Shown here: positions 54,037 to 64,000 of the stretch, one piece after another | How positions within the stretch are numbered: the first letter of the stretch is position 1 | Layout: each line of letters starts with the position of its first letter | Assembly: GCA_947311845.1 (NCBI GenBank) | Contig: CAMZMU010000071.1 | Location: 20,385,399 to 20,449,398 of the forward strand | From: Poa pratensis | Taxonomy: Eukaryota; Streptophyta; Magnoliopsida; Poales; Poaceae | Direction: 5' to 3' | Length of the DNA: 64,000 nt | Made by a program: the position numbers and the translations under genes | Notes under the pieces: model-generated | Databases searched by the model: none | What the model saw: the letters and a program-made list of their open reading frames with translations, nothing else | What the model was told of the DNA's origin: nothing

Positions 54037-55557
54037 GTTGGATGCCTAGATCCTACGGCCCAGCTAGCTAGCTACCTACCTTCGGACTTTGAGACACGGC
54101 GAGAGTTCGATCGATCGGTCTAGTTGGGATCTATTTCTTGCAACTGTGCTTAGCTTGGTGATGCTAACTCTTGTGTACGATGCAAGCCGCACTGTGTGTG
54201 TTTGGTGTGAGGGTTTGGGTTTTGGGCTTGAAGCTCGTGGTTATATAGTGGTCGGCGCACCTGGGCAGCGTGGCTCGTCACGGCAGGGTTGACGCGCACT
54301 GGCGCCGCGCAGGTGCGTGATGAAGAATTTCCAGGTCAAGTCGACGGTTTCGTACATGGTTTTGGATTCATGGAAAAGATTTAGTTAGGGGAGTACATGC
54401 CCGCACTAGTACGTACGGCTAGCTAGCTGTAGACGACAGTGGGATTTGTTAATGGATTAATGGAAAGGCATCAAGTTTGGAGTAATATATTGGACGCAAT
54501 TGCATGGTGACGGCAGCATATGAGTTGTCTTTGGTGATGGGAATAACAGCAGTGGGATTTCCTTCTGTCCATCATGACAGGAGATTTAAGAAATCTATAA
54601 TGGGGAGCGGAACATGAAGAATTTCCTTTTGGTCGCTCTGCATGTCTGTGTTTTCGGTCTGGTGTAATATATATATATTTTTTTTTTGAAAGTCCACGTA
54701 TATTCAACAACATACCACGTACACAGTACACAGTACAGAAAAGAAATACAGAAGTTCATACGTAGGGGAGTCAGAACCTAAGCAAGCTTCAGCGTCTCCA
54801 CCGGCATCGAGGACGAAGGCCGCCGACCTCCTTCTCACCACGCCCCGAGAGCACCTCTCCTGTTGAAGACCGCCGCAAGAACCGTCCGCCGCGCAGCGCC
54901 GGAACCTAACCCGATGAACGAGCACGGCGAGTGCTCTTTCCCTCCAGCTACACCACCTTGCCGCAGCCGTCTTCACCGTCGATGCAGAGGGGAGCCACCG
55001 AGCTCGCCCAGCTCTGGATTCCAGCCGCCAGATCCGCCGCCACCACGGATCTGACGGGAGGCCGAAGGGCTCGAGCACCACGCCGGGCCTCGAGCCCCCG
55101 CAAGCCGAGCGCGACGACGACAGGCCCCGAAGAGCACCACCGCCGGAGAAGGTCGCCTCGACACCAAACCAGCCGCCGCCAGCACCAACTCCTCCAAGGC
55201 GCCGCCGACGGGAACTCCACCCTAACCTACCGTATGTACAGGCCGGAGACGGGGATCCCCCACCCTCCCGCCGCCGAAGCGGCCGGCGGAGGGGAGGAAT
55301 CCCACGCCTCAGCGGCACGGACGTGGTGGCTCGACAGAGATCGCCCAAAAATCGCCTTCTTCGCCTCTGCTACAGTGACGGGGGTGTGGCAATATCGCTG
55401 TCATCGGTCAAGATTCAAGAACTCGAGGCCGGTCTAACCGATACTCATCCATGGGCGTATTTTGAGCCACATGCACGTGAAAAGAGAATCGCAAAAAAAC
55501 TGGTGGAATCCATGGGCGTTATTTCAGCTGATCAATGCAGTGAGTGCATTCCTACTA
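54037..55557. other. PIN gene promoter region and GC-rich repeat-like segment
   Basis: The first 300 bp are the PIN 5' flank. From about 54.69 to 55.43 kb there is a GC-rich segment with a T run at its left end (tatatatatttttttttt, about 54670). The T run may be the tail of a minus-strand retroposed sequence; no domain was recognised in its ORFs. Confidence 0.4.
54241..54248 (-). promoter_or_regulatory. Candidate TATA box of the PIN gene
   Basis: The minus strand reads actatataa about 205 bp upstream of the ATG at 54036, a plausible distance for a plant gene with a modest leader. Confidence 0.5.
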
Positions 55558-55871
55558 TATCTGGCTACCTCCGGCCCCGCCCGACCAGCCTGCCCAGGCT
55601 CAGCCCGAAAATACAGGGCCTGGGTGGGCTTGGGCTTGCCCACGGCAGGCCAGGGCCTTAGATTTGAGCCCGAAGGTCAGATGAGCCTGGGACTGGGCTT
55701 TGCATATTGGCATTTTAAGGAAGAAACCCGGCCCGAAACCCGATGGGATTTTGCAGCCAATGGACGGGGCTGAGCCTAAAATATAGGCCCAAAGGATGGG
55801 CCTGGGATTTTGACGGCGGCCTTTGTTAGGCCCGCCCCAAAGCCCGTCTCGGCCCGGCCCATGGCCAGGTA
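55558..55871. mobile_element. hAT-like small element (GGCC-rich ends)
   Basis: The left end (ctggctacctccggccccgcc) and the complement of the right end (tacctggccatgggccgggcc) are related imperfect inverted repeats. The interior is full of GGGCC/GGCCC motifs. This composition is typical of hAT-type MITEs in grasses. The target duplication was not established. Confidence 0.45.
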
Positions 55872-58800
55872 TAATTCCTGCAAATTGAATTTTGGAGGAC
55901 GGCTCCATGCGTGACGAGAACGAGTAACTCCCAAGTCTAGCCGTGTTCTACTTCCATCTCAGGGTCGCATGCATGCAACTTGCCGGAGCATGTCTGTTTG
56001 ACCAACCATGTCGAGTCTTTTTTCCTTCATTCCTAGCGAAAGAGGCTTTTCTCTACTCCTCACTCCTCAGTGCGTGCTAAAGCATTTTGCAAGAGAACGA
56101 GTGGGTTTTACTAATTGCAAAATATAATATTCGTACAATCATGCATGAGTGCATGCTACTCCGTACTAATAATGTTCTTATAATGATGCATGAGTGGTTT
56201 TATTTCAGTGAAACCGCTCGTAAGTACGTGTACGTCACTTCCTAGCAAAATGATTTCATTATCTATGTTATTCAAATGCGCAAAAGCGAGGCTTGAGAAC
56301 ACACTTTTGTTATCCAAAAGAAAACGGGTTTGCAATCTTACCCACAAGAACATTCATTTTTCGTGAAATAAATCTACAATTGCTATTTTGCTCCTCCATA
56401 CAAAGCTTTCCACACAAAAGTTTGTCGATGTCACGGGCGGAGCCAGGAATATCTTACGTCTCATGCCATTTCTTCAAAATCCAGATGAAGCAAGAGATTA
56501 TAACCATCATTACATTTAAAATTGTACGAATCTAAACTGAATTTTTTTGCCACTCCCAGGCCAAGACCTATGTTGCCTGGGGCTGCTCGCGCAACGATGG
56601 TGGTTGGGGAGGTTCGGGTGGGGCGCCGCCTAGCAAGGATCGCTTCCCATGTCGTTGTTGCCGAGCAACACGAGGGACTTTTTAGCGAACCGTTGTTGTT
56701 CCTTGACGACTCTATCTCTTTTAACTAGTATAATTTTCTATCACACTTAAAAATAATAATGCCATAGCACTTATGCAAAATGTAATGATACAATGTCATT
56801 CTTATTCCTTCAAATGTTTTTGGCTTAGAAACATACTGCAAATCAATTTTAGCAATACATTGCAAAAATAGAGTCCATGTCATTATTTTTGTTACATTGC
56901 CTCACAAGAAAACCTTTCATCAAATCGAGTTTTCAACAAAAAAAGGGAGCAAACACAAAATGCATGCATGCCTCCGTAATGCATGAGACACTCATATCAG
57001 TATTAGTGTATATCTACATATTTTTGTTAGTTTTTCTTGTCCTGAAACATCTTCGCAAAGAGCTTAAAGTGTATACTCTAATAAATACGTTAATAGATGT
57101 CTCTAGAGCGTATGGAAATAAATAGTATTAGTGTATGGTTGCTTTCCTTAGAAGATGTAAATAAATAGAAAGTTACAGCGTATATGATTCCATGTATATT
57201 AAGGTGTAGAAATAGAATATTCTAGAGTATAACAGGTGTTTGCAACGACTTTTTCTGTCAAACATTTGGTGGAGTGTGAAGATTGTTTTAAATGAACACC
57301 TGATTGAATAAAATATGAACCTTTTAAATCAGAAATAATATTCAAATCATATTTGAGAAATTCAAAGTTGGAAATTATACGATTATGCACAAACTTAATC
57401 TCTTTACATATTGGGATTTGCTAGCAGTCACTGGTGTGATATGTTTTTTGCTAGTCACACAATTTTGTTGTCATGTAATCGATGCGACTATTTGTTTCCT
57501 CAATGTAAATCTTGTTTACAGTGGCGATGGCCGGGGAGAAGAGATTTGTTATGTTGGGAAGACCATTGTCCAAATGTACTTTTAGTTGAACTAGCAAGGT
57601 AATTGTCTTTACTGTATCATATATTTTATGAAATAAATCTATAGTTCCGTAGATAACATAGATAATAGAAACATGAAATTTAAAATCATAGGATACTGTA
57701 GCTGCCACAAATATTTTTTAGGTAAAATATCACATGCGGAGCACGAGGGAATATTGTTTGTATCATTTAAATTCGTGGGCAAGAGCTATTATGACACTTC
57801 AGAAAATATAGTGTCACAAAATATGAAATGGCGTTTGTTATCGAACGTGGGTAGCGCTATTTCGATATATTTTACTCTCTATCCGCTATCCCCCGCTCAT
57901 TAATCTAGGTGTGCTACTCTCTTATTAGCACATATTTGTTGTTTCATTTAATAATGATTAAACTGACGTGCATGGTACATAGTTTCGTGTAACATATTGA
58001 AATAAACAAGGTATTTGGATGGCACATAGTGTTAGAACTTTAATCAGTCACCAATTAGTGCACACACAAATAATCTCATTGCACCACCAAATCGTGTCCA
58101 TCCTTTAGGTCTATATTGATTCACATGACTTAATAGTACAAATAAAAAAATAAAAAAAATTCATTGACACATACAATTCAATATTAAATAATTAGAGACC
58201 CGAGGGACACAAAAGTACAAAATTGCATTTGCTTCCATCATGATAAATAAAAAATATACTCATGACAAAATATATTTTTCTAATCATACGCATCGAACAA
58301 TCCCAGCAAAACAAAATTTATCGGAACAATCCTTTTGAAATACCTTTAGCTTAAAGTATGCACTTATTTTGTGTTGATAGTGAAGGTAAAAAATTATTAG
58401 TGATTATTTTCTCATTGCAAACCAATATATTGGTATTGCTAGCTACTTCTATGGTAACTTAAATTCGTTGTTCTCATTAATGATCGGTCGTGAAAACTCC
58501 ACCCTATGCATAGTGGGCTTCATTTCTCCTTTTCAGTGGACACCAATGTGTCATCGAGCTCAGACCGAATTAATAACTCCAATAATAATTATCTATCCTC
58601 TGTGAAACTAACTCCTATACTACACAGGGAGCAATTTGGCTCCAAATATATATTCTTAGTTTCCTTACGTCAATGTGAAAGATTGGAGCAAACAAAGTTG
58701 GATAGTGTCATCATCGAACAGGGTCGTGTCAAATACAAATACATATGCAAATATTGTTGGTAAAAAAAGCAGTACGTATATTGTTGATTTCCTCCCACTA

Positions 58801-60550
58801 AAGAATGTTTTGTTGGATATGGTAAAAAACTAGAATTCATATAGCATGCACATATAAGTATAACATAGAAGAAGGACCCAAAGTGGATTTCCGTAGAAGA
58901 AGCAACTATAGACTTCCAAAATACATAAATAATTTTGAGACTTGGTTTGAGCTCTTAAGGTGCGCCACACACGTAAACACTAAACACGCTTAACTTGGTC
59001 ATTAGTGAACTTAGCCCTAATGTCTTGTTATGTGGCCTTGCTAGCCTTGAAAACTATATGAATATAATCATCCAAATAATATATATTTATATGAAAAATA
59101 ACGGCCACATCAAATACGATAAATTAGTACATAATCCATAATCAGATACTATCGACACCCGATAGTCGATGAATGTCCAAATAAGTACTTGCGATAATAC
59201 TATTGACACCGGATAAACGATGAATATACAAATAAGTACCCGAAACGCTACCCGAGACCATTGCATGCATGCACGGCTTGATTCGTTAATTAGGAACATA
59301 AATCATAGATCATGTCGTCTGATCCTGCTGACCTTGAATAATATATGAATATAATTGGATGGAAAATATGGATATAATCTAATAAATTTAAATAATTCAA
59401 ACTGTATTAATTGTTTTTGGAAGAGGCATGCAAAATTTCTGTCTCGACGGTGTTACGATAGCAAAGAAAACGACGAAGTAGCGAAAAGATCAACCAACGG
59501 GGACATGAGATTTAACGTGGAATGGAGGAGAAAAAACCACGGGCGCCAGCCAGCAATACTTCACTATAACGGGTGAGGTTACAAACGCCGGGGATTTACA
59601 CAATGCGACTTATCCCATGACGGCGGCTTACAAGATGTATTTATAGGAGCCCTGACCTAATCTAGGTCGGTAACAACTCGTACCGTACTAAGTTGGCCTT
59701 TATCAGGACATACGAATTTGGATCACCACAAAATAACAGACGGATATCCTAGACACTATTTGTGACCTTTGGAACCGACTGTACCATTCACACACTTGAT
59801 GAAAATATTCTGATAACTAACTAAGAAAGAGTTGTGCCACGGTAGGATTCCAAGAACTTTCAGCATATGATTTATGGATTAAACAACGTTTATACCTGTT
59901 ACATATGCTTTGTGCTCTAATTAGTATTAGGTTTGTCTTTTGGTTATTCGTATATACTTATTCATATCTACGGATAAATCGCTTCACGATGTATAGCTCA
60001 TCATGCATTTTGCCTACCACGTCATAGTATCGTGGGAGGAGCCAGATGGGTACTTGGGCTAACAAATATACCCCCATTATTTGGGGGAAACCAAATAGTA
60101 AGCATATGGATAACAATACACCTCTCAGATTGCGAAATATTTGAGTATTTTTTTAGCTCTATACACCCATTGTCTAGAACCTAGCTCTTGCAGTGGGGAA
60201 AAGTACATCGCTAGCTAACGAGTTCGTGCTACTCTGCGTTGATGTAAGTACTCCGTAGTACATAAAGTGGTCACTAGAACAAACATGGTCCATATAAGTG
60301 GGAATCGACGTGTTTTCAACAGAAATAATGCCCTTTAGTTCTGCATAGTGTGCATCATACCGCTATAGCTGCCGCAGCCGCACGCTGTTTCTCCAAGAGA
60401 AAAAAAAAGGGTTTCTGTCACCCCAAAATATACGAGCAAAATAATGGTCGGCCACTCGTGCGCCAACATGGCCACCTGCTGAATGCAATCCATCTAGTTT
60501 TGTCATCGGAACCAGCCGCCCAAAGAACACCTAGCTGAGTTCACGAGACT
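55872..60550. other. AT-rich intergenic DNA with transposon debris
   Basis: No gene is supported. A small tandem repeat lies at about 59147-59255 (two units sharing tactat-gacacc-gata and gatgaat-t-caaataagtac). Around 59.45-59.70 kb, phrases such as gagatttaacgtggaa and tatttataggagccctgacc look like a decayed LTR. Near 56.44-56.60 kb, gggcggagccagga and cccaggccaag-cctatgttg phrases are of a kind common in grass DNA-transposon debris. Confidence 0.4.
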
Positions 60551-61268
60551 TTGGTACCACACTCCGCGACTCCACCTCTCCGACGACGTCCCGGATTCGA
60601 TTGTTTGGAAGCTTACCACCTCGGGCTTCTACTCTTGCTCCTCGGCCTACAAGGCCCAACTTTCCGGCTCTATTCGCTCGCAGATGGATTCGTTGGTGTG
60701 GAAAATTGTTCTCCTCCCAAGAACAAGTTCTTCTCGTGGCTCATCATTCCAAATCGTGTTTGGACGATGGCCGATTGCTTGGAGCGTAGGGGGATGGCCC
60801 AATGGTAGAACTTGCCCCTTTGCCGCCGGGAAAAGGAAAACGGCGCGCTACCTCCTCTTCACTTGCCGCTACACTATCCGGATTTGGGGCATGGTCAAAG
60901 ATTGGCTTGGGCTTGTTGATTTTACACCTTCGGATTGGGTCGCCTTCGATGTCATTCACTCTTGGTGGGAGCATCTTCTCCTTGCGCACCCCGGAAGGCG
61001 ATAGACTCTTACCATGCTCTAGATGTTAGTCTTGGGAGATTTGAAACGAGCGCAACCAAAGAGTTTTCAAGCATGTTAGCACCATGCCCTCCATCAACTT
61101 TGCTGGTGTTAAATTAGAAGCCCATTCTTGCTCATTGCGGGTGCTAAACATTCGGATCTTGTAATGCCGGGAGAGTAATTGTAAGGCGTTGTTGGGTTTG
61201 TAACCTAAGAAACTTTATTCTAAACTTCTTCTTAGTCAATGAATAAAACTTTTTAATAAAACTTTTTA
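60551..61268 (+). pseudogene. LINE ORF2 3' fragment (zf-RVT domain) with 3'UTR
   Basis: The plus strand in broken frames gives TTSGFYSCSSAYKAQLSGSI, then PKNKFFSWLIIPNRVWTMAD, then ARYLLFTCRYTIRIWGMVKD. This is the LINE zf-RVT block of the W-T-SG-YS-xSAY type. It ends in a 3'UTR with tcaatgaataaaacttttta near 61245. It is 5'-truncated and differs in sequence and orientation from the LINE at 26.8-34.5 kb. Confidence 0.75.
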
Positions 61269-61639
61269 GCCCACTTTGAGAGGACCAGATTAAATAACCC
61301 AGTGTGGTAAACATTGGGTAAAATATTCTCTTTCAACTCAATTTTATAAGTGCATATTTGGTCTCAAATAACAGGAAAAATTGATTTCCTTCAAGAGTAA
61401 TTTGGAACTGATGTAAGGATACTTGGGTTTCTTCAATGGAACTGGGGCGAGGCTCTTTATTTCTAAAAAAAAGTAATTTGGAACTGGCTAATTGTGCATG
61501 CAGTAACCCTGCCACCCTGGGTCGTAGTTTGTTCGTGGTCATCGATGAGATCATCAGCGCAAAATCACATGTACCGAGTACCGTGAACTTATTTTCTTCG
61601 TTTTGTTAGGGTGACGGAATCATTCTATCTGTGCACTAG

Positions 61640-61860
61640 GCAAACACCCAACTTTATATAGTGTACCATAAATGTCCCATAAACACTCGGCAAACAGCCT
61701 AGCACTCGGCCTCGGCAAACAGTCCTCGGCAAACAGCCTAGAACTCCTCATATAAATAGTTTGCGGACTAGAATAGTCAGTTAAAGTTTGAAGATGTGTC
61801 CGTTTTAACATCGCCGTACGACGGACTGACTTTGCCGAGTGTTTTTTTACACTCGACAAA
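61640..61860. repeat. Subterminal-like repeats of a DNA transposon (actcggcaaa motif)
   Basis: The motif actcggcaaac or its shorter form ctcggcaaacag occurs at least three times between 61684 and 61736, with the complement (tttgccgagtg) at 61831. Clusters of this motif in both orientations are known from terminal regions of grass CACTA or Mutator elements. The superfamily cannot be decided here. Confidence 0.5.
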
Positions 61861-62530
61861 GTAAATTTGTATAAATTTTACATTTTCTCGTGCAAATTAT
61901 GATGTAACCAACCACTTTTTGAGTTCATGGTAGTGTGGACATTTTCACGCAGATGTCAAATAATAGTGCCAAAGAGATCTACAATTTCTATGTCTTAAAA
62001 AAAGTTTTATATCTTCTAGATGCCAAAGGGAATATTTGTGAAACAAGTAAAATAATATGTTTCAAAATGACACATCTCTAATTTTCACACAAAGTAACCA
62101 AATTTAATGTTATGGTCTAAATATTTGAATTTTCTAGTTTTCTCAAAAAAGGTTGATTTCTCAAAAGTAATTCAAAATTGAACTATAAATGTGTGATAAT
62201 TTGTTCCTATAAATTCTTAAAAAAAAATCAATTTTAGATACCCAAACAGAAATCTATTGAATATCACACGAGTTGTTGGAAGATTCAACCCTTTTTTATA
62301 GAAAGATGTGCCGACGAATTTCACCCCATTTAAAAAATCAAAAAGTATAAAGAATATATCAAGAGAAGCAATTCTTTGGCATGGAGATTTTTATGTATAA
62401 TAATTACCAGGAAATTTTAAATTGATTTTTGATTTTTTTTAAACTTCACAAAAATGGCCTATCATGTATAAACATTGATGAGAAAGTACAGCGCTCTTAT
62501 TTCTGAATATCAAATGTGGTGTCTCAGATC
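61861..62530. other. AT-rich intergenic DNA, nothing recognised
   Basis: Low-complexity AT-rich sequence with frequent short A and T runs. No ORF or repeat boundary was recognised. Confidence 0.4.
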
Positions 62531-62575
62531 AAGGTACCCGTTTTTTTTTTTTTTTTGAAAAGTAAGGTACCCGTT
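62531..62575 (-). mobile_element. Minimal retroposition footprint: poly-T flanked by a direct repeat
   Basis: aaggtacccg(tt) at 62531 is followed by about 16 Ts and gaaaagt, then an exact second copy of aaggtacccgtt at 62564. This is the pattern left by a LINE-type insertion truncated to little more than its A tail, on the minus strand. Confidence 0.6.
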
Positions 62576-64000
62576 AGTTCAGTGCAGAAGCTTGCAGGGG
62601 CGAGAATTAGTTCCCCTTTTGTTTGCTCAGTGCATATACAAATTTGACTTGTCTGTAAATGCTACTGTCGACTGAATGTATTGCAAGTCTGCAATTGTTT
62701 CTTCAGGGTTGCACGAGTTCTTTTGGGCAGCACGTTGATGCATGTCTCCACGTTTGTGCTTGTCATTCCATTCCATGTCAGACAGATTATGTAGCTGTTG
62801 CGAATCGAGTATGCACGTGTGAATCAATGGCACATTGTGTCTACTAGCTGAGTCCCCGTGCGTTGCAACGGTAACAAAGAAAAATGTTTTTGTTGCGTGA
62901 CATTATGTTTGGAGACTTATTGTACCTTTTAATGTGATATTATAGATTTATTTTTGTTCAGACTAATCACTAATTACTTCACAGTACCCTGACCCAGGAA
63001 ACATGAACATTTAGTTGAACTGCCTATCTTGGCCCTCTTAGGCAAAGAAACTTTAGTAATATCCATTTTTTTAAAAACTGTTATAATATCTCAAATTTTA
63101 GCAAAAAACAAGATAACGTTCTTAACTAATATGCTTCTGTAATTTGATAGTATGGAGCCTAGACTCTCGAGCACTGCAATCCGAGGCATACATTACACTT
63201 GCACAAACCAATGATGGATTTGTTGAAATGTATAATGACAAAAAAAATTTTGGATGCTTCTCAAAAGTGAGCAAACACAATCTATTGCAAAAATTACAAA
63301 GCAGACTGAAATTAGATGATCAAGTAACACATTAGCTCAACCTACTGTACAGAAGGCTGTACATTTACTGAAAAAATTGGAGATTAAGTCATCTCTAGAT
63401 CACAAACTAACCCTGTCATCTGTCAAAGATTGAAACTGAACTCAGCCTCTTACATACCAACAACTCAGTGCACAGCCAACCCTGTCTTACGTGCCTGGTT
63501 CTGCTCATTTCTTTCCGAGTTTACCAGATCTCCTTTGCTGCATCGTGGTGGCCGGTATTTCCAAGCACCTTAACAGTTGGCACCAGATGTTGAGAAGATG
63601 GAAAGTGTAGTATCACTAAATGGTTCATTGTGATAATAAAGTCGAGAAACGCCTTCCATTATCGAACTTGTCTAAAGCTCGTGGTTCCGCTCCCCATGGC
63701 TTCAGCAGATCCGATCACTCAAGACCATGAGCAAAGTCAGTATTTGGAAGCAGCTTCGCCTCGACCATTATAGGAAGAAATGAACCACCCACTTCAAGAT
63801 TTATTATAAAAGTCAGGTAACATCAGAGTTCCTGATTGGCGATCAAGCAATAGCACTATGAGAACATAGATAGGCCACCGACGGTTGTGTACATAGTTTA
63901 AAGATACAACAAAGAATTTCAAGCTCGTGGAAGCAAAGATGTGTGCATATTTCAAAAATAGAACCAAGTTTGTGACAAATGATAGAAAAAAAAAAGTGAT
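62576..64000. other. Intergenic DNA to the window end
   Basis: At 62846-62870, ctagctgagtccccgtgcg followed by ttgcaacgg resembles a widespread grass repeat terminus. The last kilobase has moderately complex sequence (63.36-63.9 kb) that could be the untranslated end of a gene to the right. No ORF supports it. Confidence 0.35.

Noticed and set aside
53095..54123. 342-codon plus-strand ORF opposite PIN exon 1
   Set aside because: It is antisense to the conserved PIN N-terminus and rich in His/Arg/Asp, a codon-bias artefact.
54704..55437. Candidate gene in the GC-rich segment next to the PIN promoter (minus ORF 214 codons, plus ORF 168 codons)
   Set aside because: Neither strand has a recognisable domain or exon structure. 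The T run at one edge suggests a repeat.

Overview
The window is nuclear DNA from a grass, most likely a Triticeae species (wheat, barley or Aegilops). The signs are long intergenic stretches made of nested LTR retrotransposons, Stowaway MITEs with CTCCCTCCGT ends, a long-LTR element whose LTR begins TGATACGTCTCCAACGTATC (the 3' copy here reads TGATATGTCTCC), an L1-type LINE, introns with GT/AG borders, and a PIN gene of the monocot PIN9 type. Family names come from recognition of protein motifs and sequence; no database search was run.

Four apparently functional genes form islands among the transposons. (1) 4.66-8.57 kb, plus strand: a zinc-ribbon plus RING-H2 E3 ubiquitin ligase. It has a 5'UTR intron that contains a 1-kb tandem duplication, and its conserved C-terminal tail lies in another frame. 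(2) 9.17-14.61 kb, plus strand: a complete 11-exon gene for plastid 4-diphosphocytidyl-2-C-methyl-D-erythritol kinase (CMK/IspE, MEP pathway). All exon phases fit and give 401 aa. Intron 3 carries a very young non-autonomous LTR element with a 42-bp tandem repeat array. (3) 47.88-48.77 kb, plus strand: a single-exon EID1-like F-box gene with fold-back MITEs in its inferred 5' leader. (4) 51.78-54.04 kb, minus strand: a complete 5-exon PIN-type auxin efflux carrier (436 aa), with an almost perfectly palindromic Stowaway MITE filling half of its last intron.

Broken genes: a bZIP leucine-zipper exon is cut at its 5' side by a Copia 3' LTR at the left edge. A nuclear copy of plastid rpoC2 (NUPT) lies near 3.2-3.6 kb. 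A minus-strand 155-codon host gene spread over 15.07-25.52 kb has been split by two separate LTR retrotransposons, a Gypsy chromovirus and a Copia element; subtracting both elements and one copy of each target duplication leaves an exactly in-frame ORF.

Transposon landscape, left to right: Copia end (1-1197); decayed Copia RNase H (2.4-3.0 kb); TIR MITE (4.09-4.44 kb); non-autonomous LTR element in CMK (10.23-11.98 kb); Gypsy chromovirus (15.20-20.39 kb); Copia with TG..CT LTR ends (20.43-25.21 kb); degenerate L1 LINE (26.75 to about 34.5 kb); a 4-kb AT-rich block of diverged internal repeats (34.5-38.6 kb) running into a GC-rich segment that is itself split by a 6.7-kb non-autonomous LTR element (38.83-45.54 kb); several MITEs (47-52 kb); a hAT-like GGCC-rich element (about 55.6 kb); a LINE 3' fragment (60.55-61.27 kb); and CACTA-like and other debris to the end. 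No CRISPR, tRNA or rRNA gene was seen. I found no convincing new multi-gene system. The most notable signals are the doubly interrupted host ORF, the repeat-bearing element in CMK, and the hairpin MITEs embedded in gene transcription units.
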